64,000 nucleotides of DNA, from positions 97,482-161,481 of the forward strand of contig JAAYVF010000008.1 in assembly GCA_012517325.1 (NCBI GenBank), read 5' to 3'. Both the position numbers and the translations under genes were made by a program. The notes under the pieces are model-generated. The model was not told the DNA's origin. It saw only the letters and a program-made list of their open reading frames with translations, and made no database searches. Positions 8,489-17,701 of the stretch are shown piece by piece. This DNA is from Myxococcales bacterium (lineage in GTDB: Bacteria; Lernaellota; Lernaellaia; Lernaellales; Lernaellaceae). The stretch's first letter is position 1. The number at the start of each line of letters is the position of its first letter.

Positions 8489-10000
8489 ATGAAGCAACGC
8501 GTTTGTTTCGTTAATGCTCCCTATGACGGACCGATTGCCGGCATTTGGAACGATGTTTTCCCTCCCCTGACCATTCTGTCCTTGGCCGCGTATGTCCGTC
8601 GCGAACGCCCCGCGATCGATGTTTCGATTATCGACGGCCTGCGGATCGGACCGAGCAAAGCCATGGTCGAGGCGTTGGCCAGTCCCGCTCGGATTTTTGC
8701 GGTCACGTACGTGAGTTTCAATGCCAGCACGGCTTACCGCTTCATCAATTCGTTGAAAAAAGCGCGGCCCGAGGTGATTGTCATCGCCGGCGGAACCCAC
8801 GTCACCAGCCTTGAAAACGATGCGTTTGAAAAAAGCGCGGTCGATTGGGCGGCCCACGGCGAAGCCGAGGAAACCCTCGTTGAACTGCTGGACCTGTTGG
8901 ACGGTGGCGGCGATCCAGCGAAAATTCTCGGGCTGCTGTACCGCGAGGACGGCCGGGTGGCGCGGACACCCAATCGCCCCTTGATGGAAGACATCAATAC
9001 TCTTCCTTTCCCCGCGCGCGACATGGTCAACCTCCGCGACTATTCGGGGATCTACGTCGCCCACCACAAACACAACCAACACATCCTTTCGGGTAGAGGG
9101 TGCGTCAACAATTGCTGGTTTTGCGCGCGAACGGTGTGGAAACGGCAAAAGCCCTGGCAACGACTGCGACGTCCCGACAACATCGTCGCCGAATTGCGGG
9201 AAATGCGCGATCGCTACGGCGTGCGCGAGTATTTCGACATGGGCGACGAGTTCAACAGCTCCGAGAAGTGGGCCACCGAAACCGCCACCGCGATCGCCGA
9301 CGCGAATTTGGGCTTGGATTGGCAAACGTTTTCCCGCTCGACGCCGGTTACCGACGAAATGGCGGCCGCGATGAAGGCTTCCGGATGTTGGTTGGTTCAC
9401 CTCGGCATCGAATCCGGCAACCAGGCCACGCTCAACGGCATCGGAAAAAACATCACTCTGGAGCAGGCCCGGCAAGCCGCCGCCATCTACCAGCGTCACG
9501 GCATTAAGGTGGTTGGCTTGTTCATGTTGTTCAACGCTTGGGAACAGGATGGCCAATTCATGTACGAAGGCGTCAAGGAATCCGAGCAAACGCTCGCCTT
9601 TGCCCGTTCGATGCTTAAGGAAAAGCTGGTCGACTCGATCACCTGCTCGCCGGCCATGCCGTATCCCGGTGGATTGCTATTCGATGCCGCCATGCGCCAC
9701 TCGATCATTCCGAAAGAAAAGTTCGACGATTGGGGCATCTGGGATCACGCCTGGAATTCAGTGATGACCCTTCCCGGCATTACCATGGCGGGAAAGTGGC
9801 GCGTGAAACTGAAAGGCATCTGGATTCAATCGTGGTCGTTGATTTTTTCTCGACACCTGAATTTCTCGCATGCCATTTGGGGTCGCGGCTTGGGGATGTT
9901 CAAAATGGTATTCGGCTCGATGGTGGATGGTTTTCTGAAAATCACCGGAAAAAAGCCGTCCCGACATTTCGGCCGCTATTTGGCCAGCTTCGAGGATTAA
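8489..10000 (+). CDS. Cobalamin-binding-type radical SAM protein, second copy
   Basis: This is a 503-residue protein. The start ATG at 8489 has a weak AGAGAT upstream. The N-terminal half is B12-binding-like ('PPLTILSLAAYV', 'IVIAGGTHVTS', 'GEAEETLVELL'), again without a DxHxxG signature. The iron-sulphur motif is C205-x3-C209-x2-C212 ('GCVNNCWFC'), preceded by the usual 'LPFPARDMV' linker. The core carries 'GIESGNQATLNGIGKN'. The protein is diverged from the preceding one but similar in layout. The 265-base gap between them suggests separate transcription or a long operon leader; no promoter is clear. Function beyond the superfamily is not readable. Confidence 0.88.
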   Translation: MKQRVCFVNAPYDGPIAGIWNDVFPPLTILSLAAYVRRERPAIDVSIIDGLRIGPSKAMVEALASPARIFAVTYVSFNASTAYRFINSLKKARPEVIVIAGGTHVTSLENDAFEKSAVDWAAHGEAEETLVELLDLLDGGGDPAKILGLLYREDGRVARTPNRPLMEDINTLPFPARDMVNLRDYSGIYVAHHKHNQHILSGRGCVNNCWFCARTVWKRQKPWQRLRRPDNIVAELREMRDRYGVREYFDMGDEFNSSEKWATETATAIADANLGLDWQTFSRSTPVTDEMAAAMKASGCWLVHLGIESGNQATLNGIGKNITLEQARQAAAIYQRHGIKVVGLFMLFNAWEQDGQFMYEGVKESEQTLAFARSMLKEKLVDSITCSPAMPYPGGLLFDAAMRHSIIPKEKFDDWGIWDHAWNSVMTLPGITMAGKWRVKLKGIWIQSWSLIFSRHLNFSHAIWGRGLGMFKMVFGSMVDGFLKITGKKPSRHFGRYLASFED

Positions 10001-10121
10001 CTACTGCCGCCGGGCGATAAAAAACAAGAAACCACATCCAAGTCAACCTTGCCCGAAGCCCGGCGGATGATCGGAGTTCCCTCTGATTACTTTCCCCGAC
10101 CACGCTTCTTCAAGGGATTAA

Positions 10122-10150
10122 TTGACAAATCCGCGCGGTAATTGTAGATT
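10122..10150 (+). promoter_or_regulatory. Promoter for the membrane beta-propeller gene
   Basis: TTGACA (10122-10127), exactly 17 bases, TAGATT (10145-10150). Transcription would start near 10157, giving a leader of about 44 nt before the ATG at 10201. Confidence 0.6.
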
Positions 10151-10200
10151 TCACTCCTCTTGGCGATGGGTCGAAAAATGATTCCCTAACCCGAGGCACG

Positions 10201-11625
10201 ATGTTCGCCATTCCTTCATTTTTTTTCACCCTGGCTGTCCTCTTTTGGCGATCTCTTGCGCAAGGCGCGAGAAAAAAAAACAAACCGCGGATGGCCTTGT
10301 TTTTTCGCCGTCTCGCCGCCGTCAACCTGATCTTGTTGGTTTTTATTTGCGCCTATTGGGACCGACCGTTCTGGGTTGGTTTTCTTATCGATAATCCCTG
10401 GCTTTGGGCCGCTTCATTTATTCCGGCGGGTTGCTGGGCCGCTGTCCGGCATCGTCGATCGCCGAATTGGCGAAAGACCCTACTGCACTTTTTTCTTGTC
10501 TACAATTTACTGCTACCGCTATTTCTTCAACTCTGGTTTGTACTGTTTTACACCGTCCGAGACGACGATTCATGGCGGGTCGAGGCTGATTCCCGGATCA
10601 AAGTCCTGTTTTCACAGAAGCGCGCCGAAGAATTGCGTCCGTGGATGAGCCCCAGCGACAAAAACCGGGATCCGCGACGTTCGGTCAGCGATCCGCGGAT
10701 CTTTTTCCCCTCGGCGGATCCCGAACTCATTTATTTGGGCAATGGACAGGAAGATCCGCCGACTTCGGTCCGGGGGCGACAAGCTTTACTATTGGTGGAA
10801 CGGCGGACCGGCCGCCTGCGCCAGGCTCTTTTTGGCCAGACGATCATTCAAGGCACCTGCTTACCGAATAAAAAATGTTATCTGACTAGTTCCTCGAACA
10901 ACACGTTTTTTGTTTGGGACGAGACACGGCTCGCTTTCGAGCGGACGCTGAAGTTTCCCGCGCCCTATCGTCCGCGCTGGGTGTTTCCCGACGCGACCGG
11001 CGACACGCTTTACCTGGGATTCGACGGCAAGCCCCGGATCGAACGATTGGATGCCGTCACCCTCAATGGCTTGACCGAAAGGACCATCGATCAAAGCCGA
11101 GCCGGTGGCTTGGCTTATCTTTTACGCGATCCAACCAGCGGTGAACTTTACGCGCTAACCGAGGAAGTGATTCTTAACGACCGTCCGATTACCCGCCTGA
11201 CCGCCGATTTACAGGCCGTCGCCTCCTTTCGCCTGCCCTGGCTTCGGCTTTTGTGCGGACAGGGCTATTTGATCAGCATGGTCATCGACAACGACCGCAA
11301 GGAACTGTATGCCACCGCGATTCTGGACGGCGCCGTCTACATTTTTGATTTGACCAGCGGCCGTTATGTTGGCCAGGTGCCGGTGGGCGTCGGCGTCCGC
11401 CAATTGGCCTACGATGCGGTCGGCCACCGCCTGTTCGCGTCGAATTACGTTGACGGCACCATTACCGTTCTGGATATGACGACTCGACAATCGACGGATC
11501 GCATTTTTATAGGAAAGCGCGCCCGCGAGATGTTCTACGACTCGACCAACGATCGCTTGTACGCCACCAGCGTCAATGGCTGGCTGGAAATCGATGTCTC
11601 GGCCGGTAAAAAACCGGGTGTTTGA
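10201..11625 (+). CDS. Membrane-anchored beta-propeller (YVTN-like) protein
   Basis: This is a 474-residue protein. The ATG at 10201 follows GAGGCACG; an in-frame ATG at 10291 is an alternative without a better ribosome site. About four hydrophobic segments lie in the first 125 residues ('IPSFFFTLAVLFW', 'AAVNLILLVFICAY', 'FIPAGCWAAV', 'LPLFLQLWFVLFY'). The rest is a repeat region typical of propellers: 'LYATAILDGAVYIFDLTSGRYVG', cut here by 'LAYDAVGHRLFASNYVDG' and 'RLYATSVNGWLEIDV'. Propellers of this sort usually bind partners rather than catalyse. Its neighbours are two radical SAM genes, so a shared cell-envelope job is possible but unproven. Confidence 0.75.
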   Translation: MFAIPSFFFTLAVLFWRSLAQGARKKNKPRMALFFRRLAAVNLILLVFICAYWDRPFWVGFLIDNPWLWAASFIPAGCWAAVRHRRSPNWRKTLLHFFLVYNLLLPLFLQLWFVLFYTVRDDDSWRVEADSRIKVLFSQKRAEELRPWMSPSDKNRDPRRSVSDPRIFFPSADPELIYLGNGQEDPPTSVRGRQALLLVERRTGRLRQALFGQTIIQGTCLPNKKCYLTSSSNNTFFVWDETRLAFERTLKFPAPYRPRWVFPDATGDTLYLGFDGKPRIERLDAVTLNGLTERTIDQSRAGGLAYLLRDPTSGELYALTEEVILNDRPITRLTADLQAVASFRLPWLRLLCGQGYLISMVIDNDRKELYATAILDGAVYIFDLTSGRYVGQVPVGVGVRQLAYDAVGHRLFASNYVDGTITVLDMTTRQSTDRIFIGKRAREMFYDSTNDRLYATSVNGWLEIDVSAGKKPGV

Positions 11626-11722
11626 TCCCGTTCGGGCCATTCGAACCGCGACAGATTCGCGTACTACTAGTCGCGCCCACCACGAAAATCAGGAATTTCG
11701 CACAGTTCGAGAAAAGCAGTAT

Positions 11723-11751
11723 TTGAAAAATTCAACGCAATCGGTCATAGT
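11723..11751 (+). promoter_or_regulatory. Candidate promoter for the acyl-CoA synthetase gene
   Basis: TTGAAA (11723-11728), 17 bases, CATAGT (11746-11751); the leader would be about 30 nt to the ATG at 11788, which has GGGAG upstream. Confidence 0.45.
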
Positions 11752-11787
11752 AGCCGAACAACCTTTGTAGTTAAGCGGGAGTAAACC

Positions 11788-13716
11788 ATGAGCGAGATTA
11801 TCTGGCGTCCATCAGGAGACTACCTTACCAAAAGCAACATTGCGCGCTTTATGAAAAAACACGGCATCGCCGATTACGACAATCTGATCCGGCGCAGCGT
11901 CGAGGATACCTCCTGGTTCTGGGACGCCGCGATGAAGGATCTCGGCATCGAATGGTACAAACCCTACGAAAAGGTGCAGGAAGGCGGCTTCCCCTGGGCC
12001 AAGTGGTTCGTCGGCGGCCAGACCAACGTCGTGCTCAATTGCCTCGACCGCCACGTCCGCGACGGCCGCGGCGACCACCCGGCGCTCATCGCCGAGGACG
12101 AAGCGGGCAATGTCGTCCGGCTGACCTACGCCGAACTCGATCGCGAGGTCTGCAAGACGGCCAACGCGCTCAAGGCCGCCGGCGTGGGCCGCGGCGACTT
12201 CGTGGGCATTTACATGCCGATGGTCTACCAGATCGTCGTCGCGTTTTTCGCCACGATGAAAATCGGCGCCATCGTGATCCCGGTTTTCTCCGGCTTCGGT
12301 CAAAAAGCCCTGTCCGACCGTCTCGGCGACGCCAAGGCCAAGGTGCTCTTCACCGCCGACGGCACCTTCCGCCGTGCCAAGCCCGCCGCAGTCAAGGCCG
12401 AGGCCGATCTCGCCGTGCGCGACGTGCCTTCGATCGTCAAGGTCGTTTACGTCGAACGCACCGGCCAGCCGGTCAACGTCGTGCCGGGCCGCGACGTGAC
12501 CTGGAACGATTTCATCAAGGGCCAACCCGATACCTGCCCGACCGAGGTGATGGCAGCCGAGGATTACTGTCTCGTCATCTATACCTCCGGCACCACCGGC
12601 AAACCGAAGGGCACCGTGCACACCCATGCCGGCTGCCTGGCGCAGATGGGCAAGGAACTGGGTTACGCCTTCGACGTAAAGCCGGACGACAACTTCTTCT
12701 GGTTCACCGACATCGGCTGGATGATGGGCCCGTGGGAAATGATCGGCGTGCAGATCTTCGGCGGCACGTACCTGCTCTTCGACGGCGCGCCGGACTATCC
12801 GCAGCCCGACCGCCTGTGGGAACTGGTTGAAAAACACCGCCTGACGCACCTGGGCATCTCGCCCACCGCGATCCGGCTGCTCAAGGGCAGCGACGAATCG
12901 TGGGTGACCCGGCACGACCTCCGTACGCTCAAGTACCTGGGCTCGACCGGCGAACCGTGGGACCCCGAATCGTATACCTGGTTCTTCGAAAAAGTCGGGC
13001 AGAAGCGTTGCCCGATCATGAACATTTCGGGCGGGACGGAAATCGTCGGCTGCCACCTGATGCCGCTGCCGATCTCCGACCTGAAACCGTGCACTCTGCG
13101 CGGTCCGGGCCTGGGCATGGACGTGGACATCTTCGACGAAAACGGCCGGTCGATGCCGGTGGGCATCGGTCACCTGGTCTGCAAAAAGCCGGCGCCGTCG
13201 ATGACCAAGGGGTTCCTCAACGATCCCGAACGCTACCTCAACACCTATTTCTCGGTGTTCGACAACATCTGGTTCCACGGCGACTGGGCCGAGCGCGACG
13301 CCGACGGCTTCTGGTTCCTGCGCGGCCGCTCCGACGACACCATCAAGGTCGCCGGCAAGCGCACCGGCCCGGCGGAAATCGAGGCGGCGGTGTTGCAGCA
13401 TCCGGCGACGAAGGAAGCGGCGGCGATCGGCGTTCCCGACGAATTGAAGGGCGAAACGGTGGTCTGCTTCGTGTCCTTGCAGCCGGGCTTTACCGAAAGC
13501 GAGGCCGTGCGCAAGGAAATCAGCGATCAGGTCGTCAAGGATCTGGGCAAGACGCTGCGGCCCAAGGCGATCTACTTCGTCGACGATCTCCCGAAAACCC
13601 GCTCGGCGAAAATCTTACGCCGGGTGATCCGCGACAAGTTCCTCGGCAAGGACATGGGCGACATCGCCTCGTGCGCGAATCCGGTCGCCATCGAGGGGAT
13701 CGGCAAGGCGCGGTAG
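11788..13716 (+). CDS. Acetyl-CoA synthetase-like AMP-forming acyl-CoA ligase
   Basis: This is a 642-residue protein, the size of acetyl-CoA synthetases. It would activate a short carboxylic acid with ATP to an acyl-adenylate and transfer it to CoA in the cytoplasm. The visible features are an ACS N-terminal cap, the P-loop-like A3 motif 'YTSGTTGKPKGTVHTH' (about residues 266-281), 'WFTDIGWMMGPW', the A5-type 'NISGGTEIVG', the A7/A8 region 'FHGDWAERDADGFWFLRGRSDDTIKVAGKRTGP', cut here at the hinge, and the catalytic lysine motif 'KTRSAKILRR' near the C-terminus. Whether acetate, propionate or another acid is used cannot be told by eye. It appears to be a single-gene unit. Confidence 0.93.
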   Translation: MSEIIWRPSGDYLTKSNIARFMKKHGIADYDNLIRRSVEDTSWFWDAAMKDLGIEWYKPYEKVQEGGFPWAKWFVGGQTNVVLNCLDRHVRDGRGDHPALIAEDEAGNVVRLTYAELDREVCKTANALKAAGVGRGDFVGIYMPMVYQIVVAFFATMKIGAIVIPVFSGFGQKALSDRLGDAKAKVLFTADGTFRRAKPAAVKAEADLAVRDVPSIVKVVYVERTGQPVNVVPGRDVTWNDFIKGQPDTCPTEVMAAEDYCLVIYTSGTTGKPKGTVHTHAGCLAQMGKELGYAFDVKPDDNFFWFTDIGWMMGPWEMIGVQIFGGTYLLFDGAPDYPQPDRLWELVEKHRLTHLGISPTAIRLLKGSDESWVTRHDLRTLKYLGSTGEPWDPESYTWFFEKVGQKRCPIMNISGGTEIVGCHLMPLPISDLKPCTLRGPGLGMDVDIFDENGRSMPVGIGHLVCKKPAPSMTKGFLNDPERYLNTYFSVFDNIWFHGDWAERDADGFWFLRGRSDDTIKVAGKRTGPAEIEAAVLQHPATKEAAAIGVPDELKGETVVCFVSLQPGFTESEAVRKEISDQVVKDLGKTLRPKAIYFVDDLPKTRSAKILRRVIRDKFLGKDMGDIASCANPVAIEGIGKAR

Positions 13717-13766
13717 GGGAAAGGCCGAAAGTAACCGGGTGATACCAACCATTTCCGCGTGGGTGG

Positions 13767-13843
13767 ATTCTTCGCTTACCGGCTCAGAATGACCGGTTCG
13801 CGAGGTTGTCATCCTGAGCGTCGCGAAGGATCTCTTCTTCGCA
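13767..13843. repeat. Intergenic repeat of the 'TCATCCTGAGCG...GCGAAGGATCT' type
   Basis: The segment holds 'TCATCCTGAGCGTCGCGAAG' and 'GATCT' at 13809-13833, preceded by a diverged mirrored copy around 13767-13795 (ATTCTTCGC ... CTCAGAATGA), which makes a long imperfect palindrome. I recall this wording as a frequent interspersed element in many bacterial genomes. It fills the gap between two convergent genes. Confidence 0.6.
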
Positions 13844-13865
13844 TTCAAAAAATTGGCGATACGTT

Positions 13866-14375
13866 CTAACCCAGCAGCCGCTGGTAAACCTGATATTCCT
13901 CATCGGTGAAACAGCAGAAGCGCACCTCCTCGATTTCCGCGTGCGTCGCGAGAAACTCGCGGACGGCGGCGACGGCGATGCGCGCCGCCTGCACCAACGG
14001 ATAACCGTAGACGCCGGTGCTGATGCAGGGGAAGGCCACCGTGCGCGCGCCGACGGCGACCGCCGTTTCCAGGCTGCGCCGGTAGCAGGAAGTGAGCAAA
14101 GCCGGTTCGCCCTTGGTGCCGTTTACCAAGAAGGGGCCGACGGTGTGGATCACGAATCGGGCGGGCAATCGGTAACCCTTGGTCGCCTTGGCGTCGCCGG
14201 TGTCGCAACCGTTGAGGGTGCGGCATTCCGCCAGCAGTTCCGGGCCGGCCGCGCGGTGAATCGCGCCGTCCACCCCGCCGCCGCCGAGCAGCGAGCGATT
14301 GGCCGCGTTGACGATCGCGTCGACCGGCTGAAAGACCACGCCCTCGGGCACCGCCCGGATTCGTTCCGCCGCCAT
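13866..14375 (-). CDS. Macro-domain protein (ADP-ribose/O-acetyl-ADP-ribose binding)
   Basis: This is a 169-residue single-domain protein. The frame is open to 14477, but the ATG at 14373-14375 overlaps the stop of the upstream gene as TAATG, which points to translational coupling and fixes the start. The macro core is clear: '[27 protein letters not shown]' (ligand loop 1, spans more than shown), 'RFVIHTVGP', and '[13 protein letters not shown]' (phosphate loop). MacroD-type proteins bind or hydrolyse ADP-ribose linked to proteins or O-acetyl groups. The usual N-terminal 'I...GDIT' strand is degenerate here (VPEGVVFQP), which may alter the adenine pocket. Confidence 0.9.
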   Translation of the reverse strand: MAAERIRAVPEGVVFQPVDAIVNAANRSLLGGGGVDGAIHRAAGPELLAECRTLNGCDTGDAKATKGYRLPARFVIHTVGPFLVNGTKGEPALLTSCYRRSLETAVAVGARTVAFPCISTGVYGYPLVQAARIAVAAVREFLATHAEIEEVRFCCFTDEEYQVYQRLLG

Positions 14376-15034
14376 TACTTGGCCCCGCTTTCCACGCCGC
14401 CGAGCAAAGTCACGGCCAGCGTATCGTGTTTCCAGGCGTGAACGTCGGGCATCTTGGCAAACAGCCAGCCGGTCCAATCGGGCTTGCCGGTTTCGCGGAT
14501 CACCACCTTGGCGGCCGGATTGTTCGGCTCGCCGCCCTCGCTGATGATGGCCTCGGAGGTCATCTTGAAGGCGGGCAGAAACGACACGACCTCGATCTCA
14601 ACCGACGAACCCTCGATCTTCGTCTTGCCGCCGACCGGCAGCACCAATTCCTTGCCCGCGCCGCCTTTCGGGCCGACGCTCAGCTTGACCCGCGACCAAC
14701 GCTTGGCCACGGCCTCGTCGACCTGAATCGGCCGGCCGGATTTAAACCCGGGCCCGCCCATCATGCCCTCGGGCATGGCCGGTTTTTCCTCGGAACCCGA
14801 CTGGGCGCCTTGCGGCTGCATCAGGCGATCGAGTTCCAGGCAGCATTCGGCGGCCATGGCCCGGGCGTTTTCATCGCAGCAATCCTGCAGTTGCTTCAGA
14901 TCGGCGGCCGGTCCAACCGGCGCGTTGGCCGGGCCCGAACCCATCAGCGCCGCCAGGTCGTCGGCCTTTTCGGCTTTCTGGCAGGCGGCGAAAAGCAAAA
15001 CCGCAAAAATTAAAATCCAAAACCATTTTTTCAT
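14375..15034 (-). CDS. Lipoprotein, DUF2155-like
   Basis: This is a 219-residue protein. The ATG at 15032-15034 follows AGGAGAACACCCG; the longer frame to 15118 lacks such a site. The signal '[18 protein letters not shown]' has a lipobox (FAAC). A Cys-rich mid-section ('[20 protein letters not shown]') and a Met/Gly-rich stretch ([11 protein letters not shown]) follow. The C-terminal part ('[12 protein letters not shown]', '[13 protein letters not shown]', '[13 protein letters not shown]') matches my memory of DUF2155 lipoproteins in deltaproteobacteria. Its function is unknown. It is the first gene of a two-gene unit with the macro-domain gene, an odd pairing of an envelope and a cytoplasmic protein. 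Confidence 0.8.
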   Translation of the reverse strand: MKKWFWILIFAVLLFAACQKAEKADDLAALMGSGPANAPVGPAADLKQLQDCCDENARAMAAECCLELDRLMQPQGAQSGSEEKPAMPEGMMGGPGFKSGRPIQVDEAVAKRWSRVKLSVGPKGGAGKELVLPVGGKTKIEGSSVEIEVVSFLPAFKMTSEAIISEGGEPNNPAAKVVIRETGKPDWTGWLFAKMPDVHAWKHDTLAVTLLGGVESGAK

Positions 15035-15247
15035 CGGGTGTTCTCCTGCTTGAACCGTTTTGAATCTAGCCGAAATCGCCAAGCAATCCAATGTGGCTGA
15101 CGAACCGCCAAGGCACAAAATGGATGTCTTATTATCGGGACCGACGCCTATGCGCGCTTTTCCCGATTTCTCCTTCCCGATTCGGCCTCGACGAATCCAC
15201 CTTCTTTCGGCTAGATTAAGTCGCTAACCAAACGGAGGAAACGAACG

Positions 15248-15832
15248 ATGCCGAATTTGACCTTGCTGCTGATCGCCTCGCTGTCGCTGACTTTCTTGTT
15301 GGCGGCGACCGTCGAAGGCGCGGACTGGCCGAAAGAACCGGGCGAATACGCCGAATTCGATACCACGGAAGGCTCGATCATCATCAAATTGTACGATCAG
15401 GACGCGCCGCTCACGGTGCAGAACTTCGTCGATCTGGCGACCGGCAAAAAAACCGGCAAACCGTTCTACGACGGCCTGATCTTCCACCGCGTGATCCCCG
15501 ACTTCATGATCCAAGGCGGCTGCCCGAAGGGCACCGGCACCGGCGGCCCCGGCTACACCATCAAGGACGAATTCAGCCCGAAACTCCGCCACGACGGCCC
15601 GGGCGTCCTGTCGATGGCCAACGCCGGCCCGAACACGGGCGGCAGCCAGTTTTTCATCACCATTAAGGCGACGCCCTGGCTCGACGGCCGGCACGCGGTG
15701 TTCGGCAAAGTGGTGAAGGGCATGGACGTGGTGAACAAGATCGTCTCGGTGCCCCGCGACGGCCGCGACAAGCCGCTGAAGCCGGTCACGATTAAAAAGG
15801 TGACCATTCAACGGGTCGAGGCGGGCAAATAG
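15248..15832 (+). CDS. Exported cyclophilin-type peptidyl-prolyl isomerase
   Basis: This is a 194-residue protein that speeds cis-trans isomerisation of proline bonds during folding, here outside the cytoplasm. The ATG at 15248 follows GGAGGAAACGAACG. A signal peptide ([21 protein letters not shown]) is followed by the cyclophilin domain: '[18 protein letters not shown]', '[19 protein letters not shown]' with the catalytic Arg, '[18 protein letters not shown]' and '[19 protein letters not shown]'. The length fits the short bacterial periplasmic type. It is monocistronic, with a terminator just downstream. Confidence 0.94.
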   Translation: MPNLTLLLIASLSLTFLLAATVEGADWPKEPGEYAEFDTTEGSIIIKLYDQDAPLTVQNFVDLATGKKTGKPFYDGLIFHRVIPDFMIQGGCPKGTGTGGPGYTIKDEFSPKLRHDGPGVLSMANAGPNTGGSQFFITIKATPWLDGRHAVFGKVVKGMDVVNKIVSVPRDGRDKPLKPVTIKKVTIQRVEAGK

Positions 15833-15856
15833 CGCGCCGCGAGAAACGAATAAAAC

Positions 15857-15890
15857 AAAAGGCCCCGGGCTTTCGCCCGGAGCCTTTTTT
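15857..15890 (+). terminator. Rho-independent terminator after the cyclophilin gene
   Basis: AAAAGGCCCCGGGC and GCCCGGAGCCTTTTTT form a GC-rich hairpin with loop TTTC and a run of six T. Confidence 0.85.
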
Positions 15891-15892
15891 CG

Positions 15893-15983
15893 TGGCGGAG
15901 AGAGAGGGATTCGAACCCTCGGAGCGCTTTTGACGCTCACACACTTAGCAGGCGTGCACCTTCGGCCACTCGGTCATCTCTCC
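15893..15983 (-). tRNA. tRNA-Ser (anticodon GCU)
   Basis: It is read on the minus strand. The acceptor stem GGAGAGA pairs with TCTCTCC. The anticodon stem CACGC/GTGTG holds the loop CTGCTAA, so the anticodon is GCU. There is a long variable arm (AGCG...CGCT) and a T-arm GAGGG-TTCGAAT-CCCTC. The 3' CCA is encoded (TGG at 15893-15895 on the plus strand). Confidence 0.96.
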
Positions 15984-16002
15984 GAACTTCTTCGATTTTC
16001 AG

Positions 16003-16087
16003 CGGAGGGAGAGGGATTCGAACCCCCGGAACGTTGCCGCTCAACGGTTTTCAAGACCGCCGCCTTCGACCACTCGGCCATCCCTCC
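16003..16087 (-). tRNA. tRNA-Ser (anticodon UGA)
   Basis: It is read on the minus strand. The acceptor GGAGGGA pairs with TCCCTCC. The anticodon loop CTTGAAA gives UGA. There is a long variable arm and a T-arm with GTTCGAATC. No CCA is encoded (discriminator G followed by CTG), unlike the neighbouring serine tRNA. Confidence 0.95.
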
Positions 16088-16272
16088 GTGGGTGAGCGCC
16101 GAGGCTCCTCACGGCCGTTCTCTCCCTCGGCCGGCGCTTGGCCATTCAGACGGCACCGAAAAGCCGCCCGTCGAAAGGCCTATCGTATAGCATCCCGATT
16201 CCGCTAAGTCAACTCATGTTCCTGCGGGGCCACATCAATCACAACACATTGATTATAGGGCTTTTTTCGCTC

Positions 16273-16301
16273 TTGACAGTCTATGGGCGGCCACTTAAGC
16301 T
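16273..16301 (+). promoter_or_regulatory. Candidate promoter for the cDPGS-like operon
   Basis: TTGACA (16273-16278), 17 bases, TAAGCT (16296-16301). The -35 is perfect and the -10 poor. The leader to the ATG at 16379 is about 70 nt. Confidence 0.4.
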
Positions 16302-16378
16302 GGCAGCGCGAATGTGGAAAGGAAGACCGAACGCTGGAACACTCAACTGCATCTTCGCCACGCAACAAGGAGATTATC

Positions 16379-17701
16379 ATGTCGGTCAAAAAAGTGCTGA
16401 TCGCCGGGGCCGGCGGACGCGATTTTCATAACTTCAACACCTGTTACCGGGACAATCCGGACGTGCAGGTCATCGCCTTCACCGCGACCCAAATTCCCCA
16501 CATCGACGGACGGCTGTATCCCGCTTCGCTGGCCGGCAAGCTTTATCCCGACGGTATCCCGATCGTTCCCGAGAGCGAATTGCTCGGGTTGATCCGCAAG
16601 CACAAGATCGACGAGGTCGTCTTCTCCTATTCCGACGTCAGCCATCAATACGTGATGGAGCTGGCGGCCAAAGTCACCGCCGCAGGCGCCAGTTTCACGT
16701 TGCTGGGAACGCGCTTCTCGATGATCAAGGCCAAGGTGCCGATCGTTTCGATCTGCGCGGTGCGCACCGGCAGCGGCAAGAGCCAGACGACGCGCCGGGT
16801 GATCAAGCTCCTGCAAGCCGCCGGCAAGCGCGTCGTGGCGATCCGCCACCCGATGCCCTACGGCACCCTGGCGAAACAGAAGGTGCAACGGTTCGCCGAA
16901 CTGGCCGACCTGGACAAGCACGAATGCACCATCGAGGAACGCGAGGAGTACGAGCCGCACATCGTCAGCGGCATCGTGGTTTACGCCGGTGTCGATTACG
17001 GCGCGATTCTGCGCAAGGCCCAACAGGAAGCCGACGTCATCGTCTGGGATGGCGGCAACAACGACTACTCGTTCTACCAGCCGGACCTGGAAATCGTGGT
17101 GGCCGATCCGCACCGCGCCGGGCACGAATCCACCTATTATCCGGGCCTGACCAACGTGCTGCGCGCCGACGCGGTCGTCATCAACAAGGTCGAAACCGCC
17201 GATCCCAACGACGTGGCCGCCGTGCGCGAGAACGTCCGCCACTTCAATCCGGGCGCCACGATCATCGAGGCGGCGAGCCCGCTGTTCGTGGAAAACCCCG
17301 AAGCCATCGCCGGCAAACGCGTGCTGTGCATCGAGGACGGCCCGACCGTCACCCACGGCGAGATGACCTACGGCGTGGCCGTGATCGCCGCCGAGCGCTT
17401 CGGCGCCGCGGAACTGGTCGATCCGACTCCCTGCCTCGCCGGCGAATACGACGCGCTGTTCGACAAGTACCCACACCTGACCTGCCTCCTGCCAGCCATC
17501 GGCTACGGCGAGCAGCAGATCGCCGACCTGCAGGCCACGGTGGACACCATCGATTGCGACACTGTAATCATCGGCACCCCGATCGACCTGCGGCGGCTGA
17601 TCGATTTCGGCGACCGGCCGACCGTGCGGGTGAACTACGAGCTGCAGGAAATCGGCAAACCCGATCTCGCCGACGTGCTGCGGGCGAAGGGCCTGATCTG
17701 A
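16379..17701 (+). CDS. Cyclic 2,3-diphosphoglycerate synthetase-like P-loop protein
   Basis: This is a 440-residue protein. The ATG at 16379 follows AAGGAGATTATC. An N-terminal Rossmann-like half ('KKVLIAGAGGRDFHNFN') precedes a P-loop 'AVRTGSGKSQTTRR' (about 127-140), with 'VIWDGGNNDYSFY' and 'INKVETAD' (a GTPase-like N-K-x-E segment) further on. This layout matches proteins annotated as cDPG synthetase. The methanogen enzyme closes 2,3-diphosphoglycerate with ATP, but many bacterial members are untested and may have another reaction. It heads a run of rightward genes, and its TGA overlaps the next ATG (TGATG at 17699-17703). Confidence 0.85.
   Translation: MSVKKVLIAGAGGRDFHNFNTCYRDNPDVQVIAFTATQIPHIDGRLYPASLAGKLYPDGIPIVPESELLGLIRKHKIDEVVFSYSDVSHQYVMELAAKVTAAGASFTLLGTRFSMIKAKVPIVSICAVRTGSGKSQTTRRVIKLLQAAGKRVVAIRHPMPYGTLAKQKVQRFAELADLDKHECTIEEREEYEPHIVSGIVVYAGVDYGAILRKAQQEADVIVWDGGNNDYSFYQPDLEIVVADPHRAGHESTYYPGLTNVLRADAVVINKVETADPNDVAAVRENVRHFNPGATIIEAASPLFVENPEAIAGKRVLCIEDGPTVTHGEMTYGVAVIAAERFGAAELVDPTPCLAGEYDALFDKYPHLTCLLPAIGYGEQQIADLQATVDTIDCDTVIIGTPIDLRRLIDFGDRPTVRVNYELQEIGKPDLADVLRAKGLI

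Noticed and set aside
11812..13401. A 529-codon open frame opposite the acyl-CoA ligase
   Set aside because: It is a shadow of the ligase coding frame; it has no ribosome site and low-complexity Val/Gly/Arg/His content.
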